Program-made: the position numbers and the translations under genes
DNA from: Falsibacillus pallidus
Lineage (GTDB): Bacteria > Bacillota > Bacilli > Bacillales > DSM-25281
Assembly (NCBI RefSeq): GCF_003350505.1
Contig: NZ_QQAY01000015.1
Span: forward strand, 1 to 64,000
Direction: 5' to 3'
DNA: 64,000 bases
In this document: one piece after another, positions 50,853 to 59,385 of the stretch
Layout of the letters: every line of letters starts with the position of its first letter
Numbering within the stretch: the first letter of the stretch is position 1
Notes under the pieces: generated by a model
Told to the model about the DNA's origin: nothing
Seen by the model: the letters and a program-made list of their open reading frames with translations, nothing else
The model's database searches: none

Positions 50853-52293
50853 GTCGTACACCCACCTTGTTTTTTGGAATGTTTAATAAGACCTTGGTGC
50901 CGATTCCGATGGTGCTTTCGATGTTTATGACATCCCTCGATTCATAGAACAGGCGCAGCCGTTTGACGACGTTGCTGAATCCGATCCCCGTTGAATGGCC
51001 TTCTTGCTGAACAGGTTGCTCGTTCAGGATCTGCTGGACTTTTTCCGCTTCCATCCCTAATCCATCGTCTTCGATTTCGATGACGACCGACTCCTCTTCA
51101 TCCATAATGCGAAGCCAGATGGCACCGCCGTCTTCCTTCGGCTCTATGGCGTGAATCACGGCGTTTTCGATAATCGGCTGAAGCGTAAGGCCAGGGATTT
51201 TGCTATCGAGGCAGCCCTCATCGATGTCCATATAGAAAGCCAGCCGCTCTGTGAATCTCGCTTTTTGTATATCCATGTATTGCTGGATTACCACGATTTC
51301 ATCAGCCAGCGTGACCGGTTTGTCCAATCTCCGCAAGTTATAACGGAGGAGGCCCGCCACACTGACTAACAGGTCGCTCGTTTCTTCATTTCCTTCTAAA
51401 TACGCTTTTTTGGAAAGCATATTCAGCGTATTGAATAGGAAATGCGGGTTGATCTGGCTTTGGAGGCTCCGAAGCTGGCTTTCCTGCAGAAGGAGTTTGC
51501 TTTCCTGGAGCTCCCGTTCGAGCTGCGCCTTCTCTTGGATTTCTGAAATGAGTCCGTTGATGTTGATGCGCATCCGGTCGAACGTTTTAGCGAGGAAGGC
51601 AATCTCGTCATTGGATTTCACTTCTATTTGGCGGTCAAACCGTCCTTTTGACAGTTCGTTGGCAGCCTGGGTCAGCTGGTGCACCGGCTTTGTGATGCTG
51701 AGCGAGAATCCGTAGGTGATGATAAGGAGCAGGAAAGTAATCAAAAGCATGAGCCAGATGCCGAGTTTTTTGATTTCAGCTGATTTTTCGATGATGCTTC
51801 GATAGAACCGGTCATACGTCTTCAATTCGGTGTCGATCAACGTGAGCGTCATGTCGGAAATATATTTGGAGATGCGCGTCGCTTCGGAAAATTCGCTGGC
51901 AGAGGCTTCTGTTTCGTTATCCTCCTGGAACAAAACGGATCGGTCCGTTGTTTCGATCAGGCTGTCGATTAAGTTCATATAATTGCTTAGGGCAAAATCG
52001 TTCTCTTCGTTCCGCAGGCCGGCTGCTTCTATTTTCGCCTGCCGAAGTTTGTCTTCCGTTTCTTTCAGGCGCTTCTTGTTGTCTTCTGAAGGCTCATTCA
52101 AATAACTGTTAAGATTGACGATCATCTCCTGGCTCGCCGTCTTCGCCTCGTTCAGATGCAGATAGCGCTGAAGGATTTCGTTGTATTGGGTCTGTGTTTT
52201 CTGATTGTAGTATGTAAGGGCGAACCAGATGGCGGCCATGATGAAAAGCACGACCATCGCGAGCATCCATATTTTCTTCTGTATCGTATTCAT
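50845..52293 (-). CDS. LytS/YesM-type sensor histidine kinase
   Basis: 482 residues. Membrane helix at about 11-30, an extracytoplasmic region (about 31-180) rich in acidic residues and coiled-coil-like, a second helix (about 183-203), then HAMP and the His_kinase domain with SQINPHFLFNTLNMLS (phosphorylated His) and an HATPase domain (IPGLTLQPIIENAVIHAI, DDGLGM, TGIGFSNV). The ATG overlaps the stop of the upstream binding-protein gene. Matches the kinase of XylFII-LytS-YesN systems. Confidence 0.9.
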   Translation of the reverse strand: MNTIQKKIWMLAMVVLFIMAAIWFALTYYNQKTQTQYNEILQRYLHLNEAKTASQEMIVNLNSYLNEPSEDNKKRLKETEDKLRQAKIEAAGLRNEENDFALSNYMNLIDSLIETTDRSVLFQEDNETEASASEFSEATRISKYISDMTLTLIDTELKTYDRFYRSIIEKSAEIKKLGIWLMLLITFLLLIITYGFSLSITKPVHQLTQAANELSKGRFDRQIEVKSNDEIAFLAKTFDRMRININGLISEIQEKAQLERELQESKLLLQESQLRSLQSQINPHFLFNTLNMLSKKAYLEGNEETSDLLVSVAGLLRYNLRRLDKPVTLADEIVVIQQYMDIQKARFTERLAFYMDIDEGCLDSKIPGLTLQPIIENAVIHAIEPKEDGGAIWLRIMDEEESVVIEIEDDGLGMEAEKVQQILNEQPVQQEGHSTGIGFSNVVKRLRLFYESRDVINIESTIGIGTKVLLNIPKNKVGVRHG

Positions 52294-53297
52294 TGGACGT
52301 CCTTCGCTTTCACGATGCGGATATCGGTATGGTAGCCTTTCATATCGAGCGGCACCTTTTCACCGCGCAGCCACTGCATCATTTCGCTCACGCTTTTTTT
52401 GCCCATCATGTCAGGCGACTGCTCGATCATTCCATCAAGCTTTCCCTGTTTCAAAAGCGACAGGGAATCGGCTCCGTCATCAAATGTATAGATGAAGTAA
52501 GGCTCCACCTGATAGCGGCGGCCGATTTCCTGCACCATTGCCCCCGTGATATTCGCATTGACCGCGATGAACGCATTCACATCGGGATTCTTGTTCAATA
52601 GGTCCTGTGTTGACGCGATGATTTCTTCTTTTGATTCGTTCGTTTCGGCAAATATGGTATGGACTTTCGGATAGTTTTTCAGCACGTCCTGCATCCCTTT
52701 CAAGCGCTGCTGCTGAAAATATTCCTCGCGGGTGTTGCCAAAAAGGACCACCGTTCCGGAAAGCCCCATATCCGCCAGAAGCTGACGGGCAATCATCGTT
52801 CCCGCACGATACTGGTCAGATCCGACATACGTCCTTCTCAAACTTTCTTCCATAGGGACGTCGTTCGCGACCGTGATGATGGGAATTCCATAGAATGCGG
52901 CTTTCACTTTTGCCAGGGTTTTGAATTTTTCGGTATCAAGTCCTTGAACGATGATTCCGTCCACCTTTGATTGAATGGCAATCTCCACTTTTTTCAGGAA
53001 ATCTTCCTGATCGTGGCCATAGCTCCCCCAGACCTCAAGGCTTGCCCCTTCCTTTTTCGCCTGTTCGATGGCGCCTTGGCCGACCTTGTCCCAAAATGGA
53101 GTCTCAAGCTCCTGGGTAATCAGGACGAGGCGGTACTTCGCTTCTTTCTGCCCGGAGTCCCCGGGGAGCTGCCAATCCGAGTGGAATACTTTTTCGGCTG
53201 AAACGGCCGTTAAATAAAATATGAAAACGCATACAAAACAAAGCAGTATGATGCCGGTCTTTCTCACGTGCCGCAGCCCCTTTTTCCCATGTCTCAT
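52290..53297 (-). CDS. Membrane-anchored sugar-binding protein, candidate kinase co-receptor
   Basis: 335 residues. An N-terminal uncleaved-looking helix (IILLCFVCVFIFYLTAV, about 16-32) has no lipobox Cys at the right place, then a periplasmic-binding domain (about 50-325) with YRLVLITQELETPFWDKVGQ and IYTFDDGADSLSLLKQGKLD. It is translationally coupled to the histidine kinase. In XylFII-LytS-YesN systems the equivalent protein binds xylose and controls the kinase; I infer the same role here. Confidence 0.86.
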   Translation of the reverse strand: MRHGKKGLRHVRKTGIILLCFVCVFIFYLTAVSAEKVFHSDWQLPGDSGQKEAKYRLVLITQELETPFWDKVGQGAIEQAKKEGASLEVWGSYGHDQEDFLKKVEIAIQSKVDGIIVQGLDTEKFKTLAKVKAAFYGIPIITVANDVPMEESLRRTYVGSDQYRAGTMIARQLLADMGLSGTVVLFGNTREEYFQQQRLKGMQDVLKNYPKVHTIFAETNESKEEIIASTQDLLNKNPDVNAFIAVNANITGAMVQEIGRRYQVEPYFIYTFDDGADSLSLLKQGKLDGMIEQSPDMMGKKSVSEMMQWLRGEKVPLDMKGYHTDIRIVKAKDVQ

Positions 53298-53365
53298 TTC
53301 TTCCTATCATACCATTTGGAAGATTTAGAGAGTAGCAGTTCTTTTAGCAGGCGTAAAAATAGAAA

Positions 53366-53390
53366 AGGAGGGGCATCATCGGCCCCTCAG
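53366..53390 (-). terminator. Terminator of the transporter operon
   Basis: GAGGGGC and GCCCCTC pair around ATCATCG and are followed by CCTTTTCTATTTTT on the minus strand. It separates the transporter unit (57330-53398) from the sensing unit (53297-48206). Confidence 0.75.
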
Positions 53391-53397
53391 CTGTCTG

Positions 53398-54573
53398 CTA
53401 TCCTCTTTTTTTCCGCGTCATGACATCAAAGATGACCGCTCCGGCCAATACAGCACCGCGAATCATATATTGATAGGAAATCCCTACGCCAAGCAGGTTC
53501 ATCCCGCTTGATAGGGATGCCATGACGATGGCCCCGATGATGGCGCCCGTTACTTTTCCGACACCGCCTGCAGCAGAAACCCCGCCGACATAGGCAGCCG
53601 CGATGGCATCAAGCTCGAACAGCGTCCCGGCAGTAGTTGTTGCCGATTGAAGGCGAGCTGTGAACAGAATGCCTGATAGTGCAGAAAGCATTCCCATTGA
53701 ACCAAACACAATGTACGTGATTTTTTTGACATTGATCCCGCTTAAATGGGCAGCTTCCGGATTGCTTCCCACCGCATAGATATGGCGGCCGAGCACCGTT
53801 TTTGTTGAAAGGAAATAATAGATGACAACGACAAGGACCATGATGACGACTGTCCAGGAGAATCCGTTGTAGCCTGCTAGAATCCATGTAATATAAGCAA
53901 TGATTGCTGAAACAAATACAAGCTTGATGGCGAAGATGCCTTTAGATGGGACATCAAATTTATACTTCAGTTTGTTGCTGCGGTTGGAAAACTCACTGTA
54001 GATGTACAACAGAATCCCGACAGCACCGACAATCAAGGAAAGCAGATGCAGTCCATTGACTTCCATGAGAGATGGAATGAATCCATTTCCAAGCGCGTTG
54101 AAATGGTCGTCTTTGATGATGATTGTCCCTGTTTTTTCAGTAACCTGCAAAAGAGCTCCCCTGAAGATCAGCATTCCGGCAAGTGTGGCCACGAATGATG
54201 GAATCCCGATGGACGCAATGAGCACCCCGTTCAGAAGTCCGACAAAGATTCCGAGCACAAGGATGATCGGAATGGTCAAGTAGACCGGCACCCCTGCCTG
54301 CGTCAATAGAATCGCAGCAATCGCCCCGAGGAAACCGGCTGCAAATCCGACGGACAAATCGATATGGCGGATGACGATGACGAGGGTCATTCCGACCGCC
54401 AGCACCGCGATGTAGCCTGTTGAATCTAATAGATTGCTAATGTTCCTGGATGACATGAACAGTCCGTCCGTCATCACCGTGAAGACCAGGATGATGGCAA
54501 GCAGCGCGATATACATCCCGTATTCGCGGATATTGTCTTTGATCATCGTCTTCGCTTCATTTAATAATCCCAT
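53398..54573 (-). CDS. gguB: Sugar ABC permease, GguB/XylH type
   Basis: 391 residues with ten or more membrane helices. The RbsC/XylH-family landmarks are present: GTVIIKDD-type loop, AAAYVGGVSAAGGVGKVTGA, GMNLLGVGISYQYMIRGA. The ATG follows AGGAGG; it is 12 bases after the ATPase gene. Forms the membrane channel for a multiple-monosaccharide importer with the ATPase and ChvE-type binding protein upstream. XylH would be an equally valid name. Confidence 0.9.
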   Translation of the reverse strand: MGLLNEAKTMIKDNIREYGMYIALLAIILVFTVMTDGLFMSSRNISNLLDSTGYIAVLAVGMTLVIVIRHIDLSVGFAAGFLGAIAAILLTQAGVPVYLTIPIILVLGIFVGLLNGVLIASIGIPSFVATLAGMLIFRGALLQVTEKTGTIIIKDDHFNALGNGFIPSLMEVNGLHLLSLIVGAVGILLYIYSEFSNRSNKLKYKFDVPSKGIFAIKLVFVSAIIAYITWILAGYNGFSWTVVIMVLVVVIYYFLSTKTVLGRHIYAVGSNPEAAHLSGINVKKITYIVFGSMGMLSALSGILFTARLQSATTTAGTLFELDAIAAAYVGGVSAAGGVGKVTGAIIGAIVMASLSSGMNLLGVGISYQYMIRGAVLAGAVIFDVMTRKKRG

Positions 54574-54585
54574 TGTGTTTACCTC

Positions 54586-56106
54586 CTATTGCGTCGCAAG
54601 CTCCATGATTTTTTCCTGATCGGCGTCGTCTATGGAAAGCTCGCCTTTGATTTTTCCTTCGGCCATAACGTAGACGCGGTCGCTCATCCCAAGCACTTCA
54701 CCGAGCTCAGAGGAAATCATGATGATACTCAAGCCTTCTGCGATTAATTTATTCATGATGGTGTAGATTTCAAATTTTGCCCCGACATCGATCCCGCGCG
54801 TCGGTTCGTCTAATATTAGGAGCTTCGGCCCGACGAAAAGCCACTTTCCAAGCGACACCTTCTGCTGATTTCCACCGCTCAGCTTTCCGACCGTCTGTTC
54901 AAGCGAGTGCGCTTTGATGTAGAGGGAATTCTTGTATTCTGTCGCGACTTTTACTTCTTCGTTTTCGTTCAGGATGCCTTTTTCGGCGATTCCCTTCAGG
55001 TTGGCCGCGGTCACGTTGTTCTTGATATCCTGGATCAGGAAAAGCCCATCGCCTTTGCGGTCTTCCGTGACATAGGCGATCCCTGCTTTGATGGCATCGC
55101 TCGTATGTTTGAAATTTCGCTTCGTCCCATCGACAAAAAGTTCGCCCTGAAGCTTATAGTTTTTCGGATTCCCGAAGATGCTCAATGCCAGTTCGGTTCT
55201 GCCAGAGCCCATGAGGCCTGCGATCCCAACAATTTCGCCCTTTTTGACATGGAGGTCTGCATTTTTGACGACCGTCCGTGCGAGCTGCGTGTCATGGGCT
55301 GACCAATTGCGCAATTCGAGAATGGTTTCGCCGATCTTTTTTTCCGGACGCTTCGGATAGATATCCTCTATTTCGCGCCCGACCATGTTCTTGATGATGG
55401 TGCTTTCAATGATTTCACCTTTGGCGGCATCCAGCGTGCAGATTGTCCTTCCATCCCGCAGAACAGTCGCTTTGTCTGCAATGGAAATAACCTCTTTGAG
55501 CTTGTGGGAAATCATGATGCACGTGATTCCCTGGTTGCGCAGTTCTTTCAAAAGCTCAAGCAGGTTTTCACTGTCATCCTCGTTGAGTGCTGCCGTCGGT
55601 TCGTCAAGGATCAGCAGTTTGACTTCCTTGCTGAGGGTTTTTGCAATCTCCACGAGCTGCTGCTTCCCGACGCCAAGGTCTTTGACTAGCGTCTCGGGAT
55701 TCACATTGAGCTTCACTTTTTTCAGCATTTCCTTCGCCTGCACAATCGTTTGATTCCAGTCAACGAAGCCCTTGCGTTTGATTTCGTTGCCGGCAAAAAT
55801 ATTTTCATAAACCGTGAGATCCGGAAAAAGCGCAAGCTCCTGGTAGATGATCGCGATGCCAGCTTTTACACTGTCGTTGATTTTGTTGAACTTTTGGACT
55901 TGTCCTTCAAAAACAATATCGCCTTCATACGTACCGAACGGGTAGACCCCGCTGAGGACTTTCATCAAGGTCGATTTCCCTGCCCCGTTTTCCCCAATCA
56001 GGCAATGGATTTCGCCTTTTCTTACTTTGAAATTTACATTGCTGAGCGCTTTGACACCTGTAAACTCTTTGGAAATATCGTTCATTTCCAAAATGAATTC
56101 GCTCAT
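54586..56106 (-). CDS. gguA: Sugar ABC ATPase with two nucleotide-binding domains, GguA/XylG type
   Basis: 506 residues, two fused ABC domains. First: Walker A GENGAGKSTLMKV, signature VGKQQLVEIAK, Walker B LLILDEPTAALNE. Second: Walker A-like GLMGSGRTELALSIFG (degenerate, as usual in this family), signature LSGGNQQKVSLGKWL and Walker B LLILDEPTRGIDV. AGGAGGAGG before the ATG. Powers import of xylose, arabinose, galactose-like sugars. Product of the middle gene of a three-gene importer. Confidence 0.93.
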   Translation of the reverse strand: MSEFILEMNDISKEFTGVKALSNVNFKVRKGEIHCLIGENGAGKSTLMKVLSGVYPFGTYEGDIVFEGQVQKFNKINDSVKAGIAIIYQELALFPDLTVYENIFAGNEIKRKGFVDWNQTIVQAKEMLKKVKLNVNPETLVKDLGVGKQQLVEIAKTLSKEVKLLILDEPTAALNEDDSENLLELLKELRNQGITCIMISHKLKEVISIADKATVLRDGRTICTLDAAKGEIIESTIIKNMVGREIEDIYPKRPEKKIGETILELRNWSAHDTQLARTVVKNADLHVKKGEIVGIAGLMGSGRTELALSIFGNPKNYKLQGELFVDGTKRNFKHTSDAIKAGIAYVTEDRKGDGLFLIQDIKNNVTAANLKGIAEKGILNENEEVKVATEYKNSLYIKAHSLEQTVGKLSGGNQQKVSLGKWLFVGPKLLILDEPTRGIDVGAKFEIYTIMNKLIAEGLSIIMISSELGEVLGMSDRVYVMAEGKIKGELSIDDADQEKIMELATQ

Positions 56107-56181
56107 GATAGACCTCCTCCTACGCTCTTTTCAATGATGGAAAAGCGCGCCGTTGCTTCGTTCATCATGCCTCAACTGCGA

Positions 56182-56210
56182 AATAGTGATAGAGGTCATC
56201 TATCACTATT
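56182..56210. other. Perfect intercistronic hairpin between chvE and gguA
   Basis: AATAGTGATAGA and TCTATCACTATT form a 12-bp perfect stem with a five-base loop. There is no T-run after it, so it is not a simple terminator. Such hairpins after binding-protein genes protect the upstream mRNA and lower downstream expression, giving binding protein in excess. Confidence 0.75.
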
Positions 56211-56226
56211 CCGAGTCGAACATGAC

Positions 56227-57330
56227 TTATTGAATTCCTGTGAAATCGTCTGCTTTATAGTAGCCGGAATCGATCAATTCTTTTTTCACGTTGTCTTTAT
56301 CCACAACGATGACGTCTGTCTGCTTCGCTTTGACATCCACTTTACCATTGTTGTAAGAACCAGTCGTTTCAGGTTTTTTGTCATCAAGGATATTGATCGC
56401 CATACCCATTGCATCTTTTACAAGCGTACGAACGTCTTTGAAGACCGTCATGGACTGCTTGCCGTCGATGATGTATTGGATAGAAGCTTTTTCAGCATCC
56501 TGGCCTGTTACGACAAAGCTTGTTACTGCACTGTCTGATCCGAAAACATCAGCGATAGAGCGTGCTGTTCCATCATTTGGAGCAAGGATCGCTACGTCGC
56601 CTTTCATGTCAGCGCCAGCAGCAGTCAAGTGAGTCTGTGCTTTGTTTTTCGCTTCGTTTGGATCCCAGTTCGTTGTTACCTGGCCGATGATTTTGCTCAA
56701 CTCATCGCGAGAAAGATCCGCTTTGTCCTGAAGTGCAACCGCTTCTGAGGAGTTAGCGATTTTGAATGTGCCGTCAGCAATCTTCGGCTGAAGCACTTGC
56801 CATGCACCTTGGAAGAACAAGAATGCGTTGTTGTCAGACGCTGCACCCGCATATAGGTAAAGCGGCTCGCCTGAACCTTTCGCATGGTCAACCAAATATT
56901 GAGCCTGCGCTGCACCCACCGCAACGCTGTCGAATGTTACATAGTAGTCCACTGCATCTGTATTCGTGATCAAACGGTCGTAAGAGATAACCGTGATGCC
57001 TTCTTTCTTCGCTGCTTCGACTGCAGAAGCTGCTGCTGCACCATCTTGAGGGCAGATGATCAATACTTTGATTCCTTTATTGATCAACGTTTGAACGTTT
57101 TCTTTTTCTTTAGCTGAAGAACCTTGGCTGAACAGGATTTCCGTTGAATACTTCGTGCCTTTCAACGCATCCTTGAATCGCTTCTCATCCTGAACCCAGC
57201 GAGGCTCATCCTTCGTCGGCAATACAATCCCCACACTGACTTTGCCTCCGCTGTTATTGCACCCTGCAAATACAACCGCAGCCAGCATCACAACAAGCAA
57301 AAGCGATAACGCTTTCCACATCTTTCTCAT
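56227..57330 (-). CDS. chvE: ChvE-type multiple-sugar-binding lipoprotein
   Basis: 367 residues. Lipoprotein signal ends at VFAGC. Landmarks of ChvE/GguC-associated binding proteins: GIVLPTKDEPRWVQDEKRFK, ITVISYDRLITNTDAVDYYV, AGAASDNNAFLFFQGAWQVL and DKDNVKKELIDSGYYKADDF. Binds monosaccharides outside the membrane and delivers them to the permease. First gene of the importer operon, with a cre site overlapping its promoter. Confidence 0.92.
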   Translation of the reverse strand: MRKMWKALSLLLVVMLAAVVFAGCNNSGGKVSVGIVLPTKDEPRWVQDEKRFKDALKGTKYSTEILFSQGSSAKEKENVQTLINKGIKVLIICPQDGAAAASAVEAAKKEGITVISYDRLITNTDAVDYYVTFDSVAVGAAQAQYLVDHAKGSGEPLYLYAGAASDNNAFLFFQGAWQVLQPKIADGTFKIANSSEAVALQDKADLSRDELSKIIGQVTTNWDPNEAKNKAQTHLTAAGADMKGDVAILAPNDGTARSIADVFGSDSAVTSFVVTGQDAEKASIQYIIDGKQSMTVFKDVRTLVKDAMGMAINILDDKKPETTGSYNNGKVDVKAKQTDVIVVDKDNVKKELIDSGYYKADDFTGIQ

Positions 57331-57374
57331 GTTTATCCCCCTTTAGGATTATGTTTGAAAATTAGTACAATTTT

Positions 57375-57402
57375 ATTATATTATTGGGCGCGGATTGTGA
57401 AA
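57375..57402 (-). promoter_or_regulatory. Promoter of the chvE-type operon
   Basis: On the minus strand TTTCAC and TATAAT are 16 bases apart, 45 bases before the start codon. The -35 overlaps the cre site. Confidence 0.6.
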
Positions 57403-57411
57403 GCGCTATCA
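57398..57411. promoter_or_regulatory. CcpA cre site
   Basis: TGAAAGCGCTATCA matches the cre consensus TGWAARCGYTWNCW at every position. It overlaps the -35 of the sugar-importer operon, so CcpA should repress transport when glucose is present. Confidence 0.85.
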
Positions 57412-57470
57412 CTAGCACTCTTTTAACATCGCCTATACTTTTTTAAAATTGGTTGGTGGTGGCGACGCGG

Positions 57471-57499
57471 AGGTGACTGTCACCACCCGATTTTTGTCG
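57471..57499 (+). repeat. Hairpin repeat family C, copy 4
   Basis: AGGTGACTGTCACCACCCGA and TTTTTGTC; array 7 starts 40 bases later. Confidence 0.75.
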
Positions 57500-57534
57500 A
57501 TTACCGGGATGGCAGCGTTGGCTGGATATGCCCG

Positions 57535-57650
57535 CCTAGCGCATAAGGGGTGTGTTTTCGCGCATAAAATCAAATTTTCGTTCATAAGAGCCAGAAAGTG
57601 GCGCATAGGTGGTTGAGTTTCGCGCATAGCAGGGGGGTTCTCGCGCAAAG
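57535..57650 (+). repeat. 21-bp phased GCGCATA array 7 (6 units)
   Basis: Cores start at 57539, 57560, 57580 (GTTCATA), 57601, 57622 and 57643 (GCGCAAA): spacings 21, 20, 21, 21, 21. The single short step is again before the GTTCATA third unit, as in arrays 4 and 5. It lies between the chvE promoter and the selO terminator region. Confidence 0.9.
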
Positions 57651-57664
57651 GGGCTTTTTTCCAT

Positions 57665-57698
57665 ACAAAAAGACCCGCTTTTTAATAGCAGGTCTCAT
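57665..57698 (-). terminator. Terminator of selO
   Basis: AAAAAGACC-GCT and AGC-GGTCT pair imperfectly around TTTTTAAT; the minus strand ends in TTTTTGT. It lies 20 bases after the selO stop. Confidence 0.6.
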
Positions 57699-57718
57699 AA
57701 ATTTAGGCATTTTTCACG

Positions 57719-59179
57719 TCATGTTCCACAATATGTGCGATATGGACGTTCGGGAGGCTCAGGAAGTCGGGCGTACTCCTCCTGATCAGCCGAATAGGCG
57801 TATGGATTTTTCAAAACTGCGACTAACTTTTCCATTACAGTGTAGTCCCCTTTTTCCACGGCAGCTTTCAATGCTTCTTCTACTCGGTGGTTCCTCGGGA
57901 TAATGGATGGATTGGTTTTTCTCATGAGCTCTTCGGAATCTTCTTTTGATTGATCCTGTCTTTCTAGCCTTTCTTCCCACTGAATTTTCCACTCAGCAAA
58001 ATCTTCTGTTTCAAACAGCTCTATGCCTTCAAACTTGCCGAGAGTCAGTGCGCGGAAAGTATTGGTGTAATCCGCTTTATGCTTATGCATCATGCCGAGG
58101 AGGTTTTCGATGAGTGCCTTATCTTCTATTTCCTCATTAAAGATTCCAAGTTTAGCCCTCATGCCGGCAAGCCAGTTTGCATAGTACTGCTTCGGGAATT
58201 CCGAGATGGCATCCTGAGCCAGCTGCAATGATTTTTCCTCGTCTTCATCAAGGAGCGGCAGGAGGCTTTCTGCAAGTCTTGCCAAGTTCCAGCCGCCCAT
58301 GCTTGGCTGATTTCCGTAGGCATAGCGCCCTTGAATATCGATGGAGCTGAACACGGTGGCGGGATCGAATGTGTCCATGAAGGCACACGGTCCGTAGTCG
58401 ATGGTTTCCCCGCTGATCGTCATATTATCGGTATTCATGACCCCATGGATGAAGCCGGCGAGCTGCCACTTCGCGATCAGTTCTGCCTGCCGTTCGATGA
58501 CTTGCTGAAGCAAGGAAAGATAGGGATTCTCAGCGTTTTCCGCATCTGGATAGTGGCGCTGGATCGCATAGTCAGCCAATTCCTTCAGCCCCTCTTTCGA
58601 ATCGATTCCTGCGGCATATTGGAACGTTCCGACACGCAAATGGCTTGAACCGATGCGGGTCAAAACGGCGCCAGGCAGCTCTGTTTCGCGGAAAGTCGGT
58701 TCTCCTGTCGTCGTGACAGCCAAACTTCTCGTCGTCGGAATGCCCAAACCATGCATCCCCTCGCTGATGATGTATTCGCGCAGCATCGGTCCAAGAGAAG
58801 CACGACCATCACCGCCGCGGGAATACGGGGTGCGTCCTGGGCCTTTCAATTGAATGTCAAACCGTTTTCCTTCAGGTGTGACCTGCTCTCCAAGCAGGAT
58901 CGCGCGGCCGTCTCCGAGCATCGTCAAGTTGCCAAACTGATGTCCGGCATAAGCCTGTGCGATGGGTTCCGCCCCTTCCGGGATCTTGTTCCCCACAAAG
59001 ATTTCCGCTCCATCCGGGGTGTGCAGATCGCTTGGATTCAATCCTAATGATTCTGCCAGCTGCTCATTAAAGACGACCAGCTTCGGCTCCCGTACAGGAG
59101 TTGGGTTCAATTTAGCATAAAACGTCTTCTGCAATTCAATATAACTATTTTGAAAGTTCCATCCTGAATGATTCGTCAT
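57719..59179 (-). CDS. selO: Protein adenylyltransferase SelO (YdiU)
   Basis: 486 residues, the usual SelO length. Pseudokinase landmarks: [20 protein letters not shown], the [19 protein letters not shown] glycine/Arg loop, [20 protein letters not shown] with the metal ligands Asn/Asp. SelO transfers AMP to Ser/Thr/Tyr of proteins and protects against oxidative stress in other bacteria. The end is RTYCGT: the C-terminal Cys occupies the place of selenocysteine in animal SelO. AAGGGG before the ATG. Confidence 0.95.
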   Translation of the reverse strand: MTNHSGWNFQNSYIELQKTFYAKLNPTPVREPKLVVFNEQLAESLGLNPSDLHTPDGAEIFVGNKIPEGAEPIAQAYAGHQFGNLTMLGDGRAILLGEQVTPEGKRFDIQLKGPGRTPYSRGGDGRASLGPMLREYIISEGMHGLGIPTTRSLAVTTTGEPTFRETELPGAVLTRIGSSHLRVGTFQYAAGIDSKEGLKELADYAIQRHYPDAENAENPYLSLLQQVIERQAELIAKWQLAGFIHGVMNTDNMTISGETIDYGPCAFMDTFDPATVFSSIDIQGRYAYGNQPSMGGWNLARLAESLLPLLDEDEEKSLQLAQDAISEFPKQYYANWLAGMRAKLGIFNEEIEDKALIENLLGMMHKHKADYTNTFRALTLGKFEGIELFETEDFAEWKIQWEERLERQDQSKEDSEELMRKTNPSIIPRNHRVEEALKAAVEKGDYTVMEKLVAVLKNPYAYSADQEEYARLPEPPERPYRTYCGT

Positions 59180-59247
59180 GGTATCCCCTTCTTTGCATAT
59201 ATTGTTCCTTACAGTGTATCAGTTTCCGGGACGGAGAGACAATTTTG

Positions 59248-59336
59248 TGGGACATGGGGACAGGTTTGTCGTCCCACCCTTCTCATTTCAGTGGAAGCGT
59301 TGAAATTTGGGACAGTAAACCTGTCCCCGCGTCCCA
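59248..59336. repeat. Inverted pair of 29-bp family B repeats
   Basis: A forward copy at 59248-59276 and a reverse copy at 59308-59336, 31 bases apart. The pair can fold into one long hairpin. It lies between the divergent selO and retropepsin-like genes. Confidence 0.88.
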
Positions 59337-59385
59337 TGTGGTATGATATTTGTTAGAATATTAGATTATTTTAGGGGTGTTTTGT

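Noticed and set aside
113-57649. The GCGCATA arrays as CRISPR arrays
   Set aside because: The conserved core is only about 8 bp, the period 21 bp is too short, units are five or six, and no cas gene is in the window.
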